Source: Sporichthyaceae bacterium (GTDB lineage Bacteria; Actinomycetota; Actinomycetes; Sporichthyales; Sporichthyaceae). Taken from it: DNA of 64,000 nucleotides. Position 1 is the first letter of the stretch; every line of letters starts with the position of its first letter. A program made the translations under genes and the position numbers. The notes under the pieces were generated by a model. The model ran no database searches. It saw nothing but the letters and a program-made list of their open reading frames with translations, and was not told where the DNA came from. Location: positions 20,819 through 84,818 of the forward strand of contig DATASX010000033.1 in the NCBI GenBank assembly GCA_036269075.1, in the 5' to 3' direction. Of the stretch, positions 17,825 through 25,441 are shown in pieces.

Positions 17825-18751
17825 GTGACCGTCGGATCGCGTTCGGTGTCGTTGGGGGATGCCGCCGCACGGACTCTGGCGAATGCCACCAAGTCCGTCC
17901 CCCAGATGTCGACGATCACCCCCAGGTGGTTGACCCACGTGATGTCCTGGGTGCCGGTCGAGGCAGGCATCTACCGGCTGAACCAGGTCCTGCGGCCCGA
18001 GGACGTCGAGGTCAGCTGCTCGAACTTCGACGAGTCGCCGCTCCCCCAGACCTACGTCGAGTACTCCACCGACCCGCGCGAGTACCGCCTGCGGGCCGTG
18101 CAGACCATCGTCGACGTCCACACCCGGATCTCCGACCTTTACTCCAGCCCGCACGACCAGATCGCCCAGCAGTTGCGCCTGACCGTCGAGACGGTCAAGG
18201 AGCACCAGGAGGGCGAACTGATCAACAGCGCCGACTACGGACTGCTGGCCAGCGCGGCCCCGGAGCAGCGGATCCCGACCCTGGGTGGCCCGCCCACCCC
18301 GGACGACTTGGACAACCTGATCCGCAAGGTCTGGAAGCACCCAGCGTTCTTCCTCACCCACCCCGACGCCGTGGCCGCGTTCGGCCGCGAGTGCACGCGT
18401 CGGGGGGTCCCGCCGGCGACGGTCAGCATGTTCGGCTCGCAGTTCATCACCTGGCGCGGGCTGCCGATCATCCCGTCCAACAAGGTCCCGTTGGAGAACG
18501 GGAAGACCAAGATGCTGCTGATGCGCACCAGTGAGGCGCGGCAGGGCGTGATCGGCCTGTTCCAGCCCGGCCTGGCCGGCGAGCAGGGCCCCGGCCTGTC
18601 CGTGCGGTTCATGGGCATAGACCGCAGCGCGATCGCCTCGTACCTGGTCTCGCTGTACTGCTCGCTGGCCGTCCTGACACCGGACGCGCTAGCGGTGCTG
18701 GACGACGTCGAGGTGGACAAGTTCCATGACTACGCCCCCACCTACCGCTGA
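17825..18751 (+). CDS. Family 2A encapsulin shell protein (SrpI-like)
   Basis: This 308-residue HK97-fold shell protein should self-assemble into a protein nanocompartment in the cytoplasm. The start is GTG 17825, which has a GGAGGGG RBS; an upstream in-frame GTG at 17786 has none. The product begins VTVGSRSVSLGDAAARTLAN and continues ATKSVPQMSTITPRWLTHVM and WVPVEAGIYRLNQV, the N-terminal arm and first core motifs of family 2A (Synechococcus SrpI-type) encapsulins. The length equals that of 2A shells, with no room for the cyclic-nucleotide-binding insertion of family 2B. The 3' end overlaps the desulfurase gene by 26 bases, so shell and cargo are translationally coupled. It is not a phage capsid: no portal, terminase or protease is nearby. 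Confidence 0.93.
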   Translation: MTVGSRSVSLGDAAARTLANATKSVPQMSTITPRWLTHVMSWVPVEAGIYRLNQVLRPEDVEVSCSNFDESPLPQTYVEYSTDPREYRLRAVQTIVDVHTRISDLYSSPHDQIAQQLRLTVETVKEHQEGELINSADYGLLASAAPEQRIPTLGGPPTPDDLDNLIRKVWKHPAFFLTHPDAVAAFGRECTRRGVPPATVSMFGSQFITWRGLPIIPSNKVPLENGKTKMLLMRTSEARQGVIGLFQPGLAGEQGPGLSVRFMGIDRSAIASYLVSLYCSLAVLTPDALAVLDDVEVDKFHDYAPTYR

Positions 18752-20507
18752 GCCCTTCGCGGTTCCGTCCGACCTGCCGGACGAGGCCACGATCAATCGC
18801 TGGGCCGCGGCGTTCTGGTCGGCGATGCCCGGTGAACCAACCGATCTGACGGCCAATCAGGTCACGCCGGTCGGCTCGGTCGTGTCGCCCGGCACGCCGG
18901 GGCTGCCGACCAGCACCCCGGCCGGACCCCCGCCGACCAGCGCCCCCCAGTCCTACGCGACCACCGCCGGCGGCGTCGGCCTGCCACTTGTCCCCGGCAC
19001 CGAGGCACTGGGGCTCGCGCCGGCGTTCCCCACCGGTGCGCCGATGCCCTCGGTCGAGCCGTCGTTCTACTTCCTCGACGGGCACGGCGCCGGCGCCACC
19101 CCGGCGTCCCCGGCCACCTCGGGGTTCGGGGCGGTACGCGCCCCGGCGGTCGCAGGCATCCCGGCGGTCCTCGACAGCCCGTCCGGCCTGCCCGGTTCGG
19201 TCGAGTTCCCCTCCGGCTTCTACTTCCTCGACGAGGCGTTGCCCGGCGGGCACATCCCCGACCTGCCACTGGACCCGCACCCGGCCTTCGACGTGCACGG
19301 CGTGCGCCGCGACTTCCCGATCCTGTCCGAGGTCGTCAACGGCAAGCCGTTGATCTGGTTGGACAACGCTGCCACCACGCAGAAGCCGCAGTCGGTCATC
19401 GACCGGCTGGCGTACTTCTACGCCCACGAGAACTCGAACATCCACCGGGCCGCGCACACACTGGCCGCCCGCGCCACCGACGCCTACGAGTCGGCCCGCG
19501 ACACGGTCGCCGACTTCCTCGGCGCCGCCTCCTCCGAGGAGATCGTGTTCGTCCGAGGGTCGACCGAGGCGATCAACCTGGTCGCCAAGGCGTGGGGCGG
19601 GCGCCACGTGAAGTCCGGCGACGAGATCGTGATCTCCCATCTGGAGCACCACGCGAACATCGTCCCCTGGCAGATGCTCGCCCAGCGCACCGGCGCGGTC
19701 ATCAAGGTGATCCCGGTCGACGACTCGGGGCAGATCCTGCTCGACGCCTACAGCGACCTGCTCTCCGACCGCACGAAGATGGTCGCCGTCACCCAGGTGT
19801 CCAACGCGCTCGGGACCATCACCCCGGTCGAGCGGATCGTCGAGCTCGCGCACCGGGCGGGTGCCCGGGTCCTGATCGACGGCGCGCAGTCGGTCCCGCA
19901 CACGCCGGTGGACATGGCGGAGATCGGCGCGGACTTCTTCGTGTTCTCCGGCCACAAGGTCTTCGGGCCGACGGGCATCGGGGTGGTCTACGGACGCGCC
20001 GACGTACTCGAGGAGACGCCGCCGTGGCAGGGCGGCGGCAACATGATCACCGACGTCACCCTGGAGCGGGCGCAGTACGACGACCCGCCCGGTCGCTTCG
20101 AGGCCGGCACGGGAAACATCGCCGACGCCGTCGGGCTGGCCACCGCGCTGGACTACGTCTCCCGGATCGGCATGCCGAACATCGCGGCCTACGAACACGC
20201 CCTGCTGGAGTACGCGACGCCCCGGCTGGCCGAGGTTCCCGGGCTGCGGCTGATCGGCACCGCGGCGCAGAAGGCCAGCGTGCTGTCGTTCGTGCTGGCC
20301 GGCCACGAGCCGCACGAGGTCGGGCAGGCACTGAACGCCGAAGGTATCGCGGTCCGGGCCGGCCACCACTGCGCCCAGCCGATCCTGCGGCGCTTCGGCC
20401 TCGAGGCCACGGTCCGGCCCTCGCTGGCGTTCTACAACACCTGCGAGGAGATCGACACGCTCGTCGCCGCGTTGCACCGGCTGACTGGTCGAGCGCGACG
20501 GGGCTGA
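18726..20507 (+). CDS. SufS-like cysteine desulfurase with long encapsulin cargo extension
   Basis: This 593-residue cargo enzyme has two parts. Residues 1-195 are Pro/Gly/Ala/Ser-rich and probably disordered, and contain FYFLD twice (114-118 and 165-169, in PSFYFLDG and SGFYFLDE). They start with a short helix-like segment, DEATINRWAAAFWSAMPGE. Residues from about 200 form a class II SufS-type desulfurase: RRDFPILSEVVNGKPLIWLDNAATTQKP, the PLP lysine K411 in SGHKVFGP, and the catalytic persulfide cysteine C549 in AGHHCAQP. It converts cysteine to alanine plus enzyme-bound persulfide. In known family 2A systems such an N-terminal extension loads the enzyme into the shell. It overlaps the shell gene by 26 bases. 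No SufU/SufE acceptor gene is nearby. Confidence 0.93.
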   Translation: MTTPPPTAEPFAVPSDLPDEATINRWAAAFWSAMPGEPTDLTANQVTPVGSVVSPGTPGLPTSTPAGPPPTSAPQSYATTAGGVGLPLVPGTEALGLAPAFPTGAPMPSVEPSFYFLDGHGAGATPASPATSGFGAVRAPAVAGIPAVLDSPSGLPGSVEFPSGFYFLDEALPGGHIPDLPLDPHPAFDVHGVRRDFPILSEVVNGKPLIWLDNAATTQKPQSVIDRLAYFYAHENSNIHRAAHTLAARATDAYESARDTVADFLGAASSEEIVFVRGSTEAINLVAKAWGGRHVKSGDEIVISHLEHHANIVPWQMLAQRTGAVIKVIPVDDSGQILLDAYSDLLSDRTKMVAVTQVSNALGTITPVERIVELAHRAGARVLIDGAQSVPHTPVDMAEIGADFFVFSGHKVFGPTGIGVVYGRADVLEETPPWQGGGNMITDVTLERAQYDDPPGRFEAGTGNIADAVGLATALDYVSRIGMPNIAAYEHALLEYATPRLAEVPGLRLIGTAAQKASVLSFVLAGHEPHEVGQALNAEGIAVRAGHHCAQPILRRFGLEATVRPSLAFYNTCEEIDTLVAALHRLTGRARRG

Positions 20508-20519
20508 GTCGCCAGGCTA

Positions 20520-20534
20520 CTGACGCGTCGTCAG
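20520..20534. repeat. CTGAC-N5-GTCAG palindrome, copy 3
   Basis: Perfect arms with spacer GCGTC, 12 bases after the desulfurase stop, in the 49-bp gap between the encapsulin operon and the convergent small gene. Confidence 0.75.
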
Positions 20535-20556
20535 ACCAGGGTCCCGGCGGATTTCC

Positions 20557-20712
20557 TCAGCTGTCGTCCGGCGCCGACAGCCCGACGTGCTCCCGCCCGT
20601 GCGAGATCCACCGGAACGGATCGACCCGGCGCCAGGCGGAGAAGTCCCGCGGCCGACGGGTCGTCGGCTCGGGTTCGGTCCGCACCGCCTGCTCGACGAT
20701 CGGTGTGCTCAC
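20557..20712 (-). CDS. Small hypothetical protein (51 residues)
   Basis: GTG 20712 has a GGAGG eight bases upstream, a good reason to take this short frame seriously. The product begins VSTPIVEQAVRTEPEPTTRR and ends with the aromatic, basic stretch DFSAWRRVDPFRWISHGREH followed by VGLSAPDDS. It has no signal peptide or membrane segment. The family is not recognised. It faces the encapsulin operon tail to tail, 49 bases apart. Confidence 0.5.
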   Translation of the reverse strand: MSTPIVEQAVRTEPEPTTRRPRDFSAWRRVDPFRWISHGREHVGLSAPDDS

Positions 20713-20900
20713 GTAGGGAACCTCCGGGTTTGAAGTGCTGGAAAGACGTGGCCGCCCGCGCACCGGCGGCAGCACCTGGATGGGACCGGATTCCGGGACA
20801 GTGAAGAAATCCAGGCGCCGAAAGGATCGAGTTGCCCTGGTCCAGCGCCGGCAACCGGCGCCACGCCACGACGAAGCTCAGGTCGCCGTGCTTCGAGCGG

Positions 20901-20919
20901 AACTGACAGTGCGTCAGTT
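20901..20919. repeat. CTGAC-N5-GTCAG palindrome, copy 4 (7-bp arms)
   Basis: AACTGAC and GTCAGTT flank spacer AGTGC. The copy lies 189 bases upstream of the minus-strand small gene and is followed at once by another half-site-like CCTGACGG. Confidence 0.75.
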
Positions 20920-21116
20920 GCCTGACGGTAGAGCAACTTGTCGGTATACCGCCCGGTACGGCGAGCCTGACTCGGACCTACCCTGGAGGGGTTCGGGTTG
21001 TGTCGCGGTCCGAGCCAGGCGCCTATGGTCGAGCAAGCAGCGCCGAACCTCGCGCTCTCCCCGCCGCGACCGGACCCGAAATACCGTCCGGTACAGGGTT
21101 CAACGTCCGAACTCGC

Positions 21117-21157
21117 CGAAACGTTCCACAACCGGCCCGAAACGTTCCACAACCGGC
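21117..21157. repeat. 20-bp direct repeat, two copies at 21-bp spacing
   Basis: Positions 21117-21136 and 21138-21157 are identical, each containing GAAACGTTCCACAACC. Two helical turns separate the copies, so a protein would meet both on the same face of the DNA. Confidence 0.7.
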
Positions 21158-21302
21158 GGAGCATCGCCCCAACCCCTCGCCCGCTATTTCCTCCGACGGC
21201 AGAAATCGGAACCCGCATCGAGGCCGACACCCCCGCCCAGACGCTGCGTTGCCGGCGCACCGAGCATGCTTGATCACCACTGACGCCCTCAGGAGGCAAC
21301 GC

Positions 21303-21596
21303 GTGAACAGTCGGACAACCGCCGAGGAGCACACCGGCGGGTGCTGGTGCTGCGGGCGACCCACGCCGCAGGACCGCCTGCTCACCCTCGGCGCGCGGCC
21401 CGAGGCCGCAGTCTGTCTGGACTGCGCGGCCCACCTGCACCGCCGCGCCCGGGAGGCCGAGGGGGGTTCCGCGTTGACCCGACTGCCCGCCGCGGCCGCC
21501 GGACAGGTCCGCGACGCGGTGCTGGCCGCGCGACTGCACCGCCTCCCCGCGCTCGGCCCGGCGCTGCGGTGGATCAACCGCCGGTCACGTTTCTGA
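21303..21596 (+). CDS. Small putative zinc-ribbon protein
   Basis: GTG 21303 follows AGGAGG at 21291-21296. The 97-residue product has a possible zinc site made of GGCWCCGRPTP and AVCLDCAAHLHRRARE: two Cys pairs about 30 residues apart with a His close by, as in small zinc ribbons. The remainder is helical and Arg/Ala-rich, ending RWINRRSRF. It lies 56 bases before the Crp/Fnr gene on the same strand and could be co-transcribed. The family is not recognised; nucleic-acid or protein binding is a guess. Confidence 0.6.
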   Translation: MNSRTTAEEHTGGCWCCGRPTPQDRLLTLGARPEAAVCLDCAAHLHRRAREAEGGSALTRLPAAAAGQVRDAVLAARLHRLPALGPALRWINRRSRF

Positions 21597-21652
21597 AGCT
21601 TCCCCGGACCCGGGTACTTGACCGGCGCGTCGGTACGGACAGGATTGGCGCC

Positions 21653-22366
21653 GTGGGTGAATCTCCCGGACGGGCACGCACCGGCGCGGCCGAACTGCTG
21701 GCCGGCGCGCCGTTGTTCGCCGGGGTCCCAGCCGCGACGTTGACCCGACTGGCCGCCGCGGCGATCGAACGCACCTTCCGCAAGGGCCAGTTCGTCTTCC
21801 AGCAGGGCGATCCGGGCGACTCGTGCTACCTCATCGCATCGGGCACGGTGAAGGTGCTCACCACCTCCGCCGACGGCGCCGAGGTGATCCACTGCACGCT
21901 CGGGCCCGGCGACACCTTCGGGGAGTTGTCGTTCCTGGACGGCGGGCCCCGCTCCGCGGCCGTGGAGACCCTGGAGGAGTGCCGGCTGATCGTCGTGCTC
22001 TCGACGGCCCTGGACGTCGTGCTCGCCGACCCGTCCGCGACCCGGGCGCTGCTGACCTACCAGGGCAAGCTGGTGCGCCGGCTGACCGAGCAGGCGGCGG
22101 ATCTGGTCGTGCTGGACCTGCCTGCCCGGCTGGCGAAGTGCCTGGAGCGCATGGCCGAGACCCATGGGGTGCGGACGCCGGAGGGGATCCGCCTGGAGGC
22201 CGCGCTCACCCAGTCGGACCTGGCGGCGCTGGTCGGCGCCTCCCGCCCGACGGTGAACCAGACGTTGGCCGACTTCACCCGCCGGGGCTGGATCCGCGGC
22301 AGCGGGCGCAACCTGCTCGTCACCGACGTCGAGGCGCTGCGCCGCCGGCACGACCGGTCAGGTTGA
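21653..22366 (+). CDS. Crp/Fnr-family transcriptional regulator
   Basis: The 237-residue protein starts at GTG 21653. Residues about 20-140 form a cyclic-nucleotide-binding-type sensor domain: LFAGVPAATLTRLAAAAIERTF, KGQFVFQQGDPGDSCYLIASG and GDTFGELSFLDGGPRSA, the last being the phosphate-binding cassette-like loop. Residues about 170-235 carry the Crp-type winged helix with SDLAALVGASRPTVNQTLADF as the recognition helix. It lacks the N-terminal Cys cluster of Fnr. It may control nearby genes, including the encapsulin operon 1.1 kb upstream, but nothing in the sequence proves this. Its 3' end overlaps the convergent deacetylase by nine bases. Confidence 0.9.
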   Translation: MGESPGRARTGAAELLAGAPLFAGVPAATLTRLAAAAIERTFRKGQFVFQQGDPGDSCYLIASGTVKVLTTSADGAEVIHCTLGPGDTFGELSFLDGGPRSAAVETLEECRLIVVLSTALDVVLADPSATRALLTYQGKLVRRLTEQAADLVVLDLPARLAKCLERMAETHGVRTPEGIRLEAALTQSDLAALVGASRPTVNQTLADFTRRGWIRGSGRNLLVTDVEALRRRHDRSG

Positions 22367-23344
22367 CGTAGTCCCGGGCTCGTCCGGCACCGGGGTCTCG
22401 GTGGGTTCGACGGTCTCGGCCGGGACCGGAGTGTCCGTGGGCGCAGGCGTGCCGTCCGGCTGGGGCGGCTGCGTCGGGGCCGCCGTCGTCCCGTCCACCT
22501 CGGCAGGCCGCTGCTGCGCCGCCGTCCACTCCTCCTCGCGTCCCTCGTAGGCCACGCCGGGCTTCAACTCCTCGCCGTACAGCTCGCTGACCGTCACGAA
22601 CGTGTAGCCCCGCGCCTTCAGCGTCGCGATGATCCGCGGGACCGCGGTAACGGTCGTCGGGTGGATGTCGTGCATGAGCACGACCGAGCCGGGCCGCACC
22701 CCGTTCACGGCCCGCCGGTACACCGAGTTCGGGTCGCGGTGCAACCAGTCCAGCGTGTCGACCGACCAGAGGATCGCCGGTTGGCCCTCCGCGGCCAGAT
22801 CAGCACCGACCCGGGCGTCGATGTCGCCGTAGGGCGGTCGGAACAAGGTCGGGCGCGGCGCGCCCGCGTCCTCGATGGCCTGCGCGGTGCGCTCGACCTG
22901 CGACCGCACGGCGCTGTCGGACAGGTGGGTCAGCTGGGGGTGCGACCAGCTGTGGTTGCCGACCTCGTCGCCGGCCGCCACCTCGGCGCGGACCATCTCC
23001 GGATGCTCGGTGACCATCTCGCCGACGGTGAAGAACGTCGCCCGCACCCCTTCCGTCGCCAGCATCGACAGCAACCGCTGGGTGTCCGCGACGGGGCCGT
23101 CGTCGAAGGTCAGCGCGACGCAGCGCAGCACGAGGCAGTTCGGCGCGGGCGTCGCGGGCGTCGCGGGCGTCGCGGTGGGGGTGCTCACCAGGTATCGGGA
23201 GGCCGGCTTCGCGACCTCGCCGAGCATGACCGCGGTGGTCACCCGGGCAGCGGGGCCGTCGGACGGCGGGTCGCCGACCGACAACGGGAGGATCGCGGCG
23301 GTGGACAACGCGCCGATGACAAGAAGGGCGCGAGGCAGTTCCAC
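22358..23344 (-). CDS. Secreted polysaccharide deacetylase (NodB domain)
   Basis: The 328-residue product starts at GTG 23344 with a signal or anchor peptide (LPRALLVIGALSTAAILPL). The NodB homology domain (about residues 75-250) shows the five motifs: TFDDGP (catalytic and metal Asp), HSWSHPQL (zinc His pair), RPPYGD, SVDTLDW and VLMHDIH. It should de-N-acetylate an extracellular glycan such as peptidoglycan. A Thr/Pro-rich tail of about 60 residues, including many T-P-x repeats, follows and is probably wall-spanning or disordered. An Ala/Thr/Pro linker with three ATP-type repeats precedes the domain. Confidence 0.9.
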   Translation of the reverse strand: MELPRALLVIGALSTAAILPLSVGDPPSDGPAARVTTAVMLGEVAKPASRYLVSTPTATPATPATPAPNCLVLRCVALTFDDGPVADTQRLLSMLATEGVRATFFTVGEMVTEHPEMVRAEVAAGDEVGNHSWSHPQLTHLSDSAVRSQVERTAQAIEDAGAPRPTLFRPPYGDIDARVGADLAAEGQPAILWSVDTLDWLHRDPNSVYRRAVNGVRPGSVVLMHDIHPTTVTAVPRIIATLKARGYTFVTVSELYGEELKPGVAYEGREEEWTAAQQRPAEVDGTTAAPTQPPQPDGTPAPTDTPVPAETVEPTETPVPDEPGTTST

Positions 23345-23482
23345 AGAGCAAGATCAAATGCCATTGGGCGAACCCTGTCGCCCCGAAGAAGATCAATTCT
23401 TCGCCACGCCCGCACCGGGAACCCCCAGTTCGGTCCGGAGGTCGGGCCCGACCCGACGCACGGCCACTGCACCAACCACTGA

Positions 23483-23501
23483 ATCTGACACTACGTCAGA
23501 T
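23483..23501. repeat. CTGAC-N5-GTCAG palindrome, copy 5 (7-bp arms)
   Basis: ATCTGAC and GTCAGAT flank spacer ACTAC, 139 bases upstream of the deacetylase start and downstream of csbD. It could serve as an operator for the deacetylase. Confidence 0.75.
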
Positions 23502-23555
23502 AGACGTACTGCTCCCGTGATGGCTGCGCCGGCGTCGGGTCGTGCGATGCGTCGG

Positions 23556-23804
23556 TCAGTGCTTGGTGGCGTCCTTCGCCTTCTCCGCCGCCTCACGCAG
23601 GTGCTCCCCGGCCTTGCCGGCGGCCGCGCGCAGGTGCTCCCCCGCGTCCTTGAGGTGTTCACCGGCGTCCTTGATGGCGGCCTTGGCCTGGTCGGTGCGG
23701 CCTTCCTCGCGCATCTGGTCGTCGCCGGTCAGCGAACCGGCCGCTTCCTTGGCCCGACCGCCGAGATCCTGCGCCTTGTTCGAAACCTTGTCGTCGTCTC
23801 CCAT
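23556..23804 (-). CDS. CsbD-family stress protein
   Basis: ATG 23804 follows GAGAGGG. The 82-residue product, MGDDDKVSNKAQDLGGRAKE then AAGSLTGDDQMREEGRTDQAK, matches the CsbD core, a small hydrophilic stress-induced protein found across bacteria. The C-terminal half is an extended helical repeat with the motif AGEHL(K/R)xA recurring three times, longer and more regular than a typical CsbD. In Bacillus csbD is a SigB-regulated general stress gene, which fits the partner-switching proteins elsewhere in this window, though no sigma-specific promoter was recognised. Confidence 0.85.
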   Translation of the reverse strand: MGDDDKVSNKAQDLGGRAKEAAGSLTGDDQMREEGRTDQAKAAIKDAGEHLKDAGEHLRAAAGKAGEHLREAAEKAKDATKH

Positions 23805-23983
23805 TTTCCCAACCCTCTCTCGCGCGCGCCGAACCCGTTCCGGTTCGACGTCAGGAGCCCTTCCCCGTCCGGTCCGCCCGCACACCACCGACGGCACGAG
23901 CCGGTCGGCGGTCCACGGCCACCCGAATGGCGCAACGAGGTCGAGACACACGGGAGCGGCGGGTTTGGATTGCGCGACAGAAA

Positions 23984-24015
23984 GTCACGTTTGCCGGCTA
24001 TGTCCGAAACGTGAC
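23984..24015. promoter_or_regulatory. Inverted repeat just upstream of the propeller-collagen gene
   Basis: GTCACGTTT at 23984-23992 and AAACGTGAC at 24007-24015 are exact inverted copies separated by 14 bases, ending about 25 bases before the start codon. It may be an operator or a leader hairpin. Confidence 0.55.
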
Positions 24016-24040
24016 CGCTGCCGCAGAACCGGGGGGAATG

Positions 24041-25327
24041 ATGAATCGCAGCTTGCGTCGACGTGCCGCGCGTCTGGGTCGGTTCGGGCTGGCCGGCACA
24101 TGCTCGGTGGTCACGCTGCTGGGCACGAGCCCCGCGGCGGGCGCGGCGAGCACGGTGACCGAGTTCAAACTGCCCGCCAACGCCAATCCCATCGGGATCG
24201 CGGTGGGCCCGGACCACAATCTGTGGTTCACCGAGTACGGCGACTCCCGCATCGGCCGGATGGCCGACGACGGTTCGATCCGGCAGTTCGACCTCCCCGC
24301 GGGCACCGCCCCATTCGACGTCACCGCCGGGCCGACCGACGACGTCTGGATCACCGACCCGGACAACAACGCGGTGGTGGCTCTGGCTCCGAACGGCACC
24401 GCACGTACGTTCGCGGTGCCGACCGCGCACGCCCACCCGACCGACATCACCCTCGGCCCGGACCACGCGCTGTGGTTCACCGAGGCAGGTGACAACAACG
24501 CCGACCCGATCGTCCGCCCGGCCGTGGGCCGACTCGATCCGGGCACCGGACGGGTGACCGAGTACACCGCGGGCATCACGGCCAACAGCCGGCCCGGTTC
24601 GATCGCGCCCGGCCCCGACGGCGCGCTGTGGTTCACCGAGCCCGCCGCCTCCGCCAACCGGATCGGCCGAATCGACCCGACCAGCGGCGCGGTGACCGAG
24701 ATGCCGGTGCCCACCACCGCTTCCGTCCCCCAGGGCATCGCCGCCGGGCCGGACGGGGCCCTGTGGTTCACCGAACTGCTGGGCAACCAGATCGGGCGCG
24801 TCGACCCGTCCGACGGCACCGTGACCGAGTACTCGGGCCTGACGTCCGGCAGCCGGCCCACCGGCATCACCTTGGGCCCGGACCACGCGCTGTGGTTCAC
24901 CGAGTCCAGCACCGACCAGATCGGGCGCATCGACCCGATGACCGGGCATGTCAACGAGTACAACGGGCTGTCCGCGAACAGCGGCCCCTCGGACATCGTC
25001 ACCGGCCCGGACGGGAGCCTGCGCTTCACCGAGGAGGCCGGGAACCGCATCGGGTCGTTCAACCTGGCCGGCCTGCCGGGTGCCACCGGAGCCACCGGAG
25101 CCCGCGGCACCGACGGCGCCAACGGCGCGAACGGGGCCACGGGTGCGAAGGGAGCCACCGGCGCCACCGGTGCGACGGGCGCCACCGGGTCCACGGGCGC
25201 CACGGGGGCTGCGGGGACTGCCGGGGCCGCCGGCGCCCGCGGTGAGAAGGGCGATCGCGGGCAGCGCGGCACGTCCGGACGCTCCCCCAAGTTCTGCACC
25301 GGCCAGCTCGGGACGGTCCTCTGCTGA
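24041..25327 (+). CDS. Secreted streptogramin-lyase-like beta-propeller with collagen-like tail
   Basis: ATG 24041 (or 24038) follows GGGGGGA. The 428-residue product has a signal peptide (SLRRRAARLGRFGLAG onward to GAAS), then about seven propeller repeats of roughly 45 residues with the hallmark GPDxALWFTE and IGRIDP strands (residues about 40-343), as in virginiamycin B lyase and related Vgb-type secreted propellers. Residues 344-413 are 23 uninterrupted Gly-X-Y triplets, mostly G-A-T, resembling bacterial collagen-like stalks. It ends KFCTGQLGTVLC. A lyase activity is not assured; a surface adhesin or binding role is equally possible. A second Vgb-like gene, without collagen, is at 55202-56323. 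Confidence 0.88.
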   Translation: MNRSLRRRAARLGRFGLAGTCSVVTLLGTSPAAGAASTVTEFKLPANANPIGIAVGPDHNLWFTEYGDSRIGRMADDGSIRQFDLPAGTAPFDVTAGPTDDVWITDPDNNAVVALAPNGTARTFAVPTAHAHPTDITLGPDHALWFTEAGDNNADPIVRPAVGRLDPGTGRVTEYTAGITANSRPGSIAPGPDGALWFTEPAASANRIGRIDPTSGAVTEMPVPTTASVPQGIAAGPDGALWFTELLGNQIGRVDPSDGTVTEYSGLTSGSRPTGITLGPDHALWFTESSTDQIGRIDPMTGHVNEYNGLSANSGPSDIVTGPDGSLRFTEEAGNRIGSFNLAGLPGATGATGARGTDGANGANGATGAKGATGATGATGATGSTGATGAAGTAGAAGARGEKGDRGQRGTSGRSPKFCTGQLGTVLC

Positions 25328-25380
25328 GGCGCCCCTCAAGGCCGTCGACGGAGGCCGTCGACCACTGAACACAATCGGAA

Positions 25381-25412
25381 GGCGCGGGGCCGGATTCGCC
25401 TGGCCCCGCGCC
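25381..25412. terminator. Hairpin terminator between convergent genes
   Basis: An 11-bp perfect GC-rich stem (25381-25391 with 25402-25412) closes a 10-base loop in the gap between the propeller-collagen gene and the convergent transglutaminase-domain gene. Confidence 0.65.
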
Positions 25413-25441
25413 TCACCGGTTTCGATCCTGTTCAGCCGGCG

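Larger units (their letters stand above)
20713..21302. other. Intergenic region rich in repeats
   Basis: About 590 bases without a convincing gene. It contains a perfect copy of the dispersed palindrome with 7-bp arms (20901-20919), the direct repeats at 21117-21157, and at its right end AGGAGG, the RBS of the next gene. Two frames starting near 21000 have low third-position GC and look accidental. Confidence 0.5.

Noticed and set aside
17825..18751. HK97-fold protein taken as a sign of a prophage
   Set aside because: The sequence matches family 2A encapsulins, it is coupled to a cysteine desulfurase, and there is no portal, terminase, tail or integrase gene.
24041..25327. Annotation as a true streptogramin resistance lyase
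   Set aside because: Secreted propellers of this type are common and mostly not antibiotic lyases, and the collagen tail argues for a structural or adhesive role.
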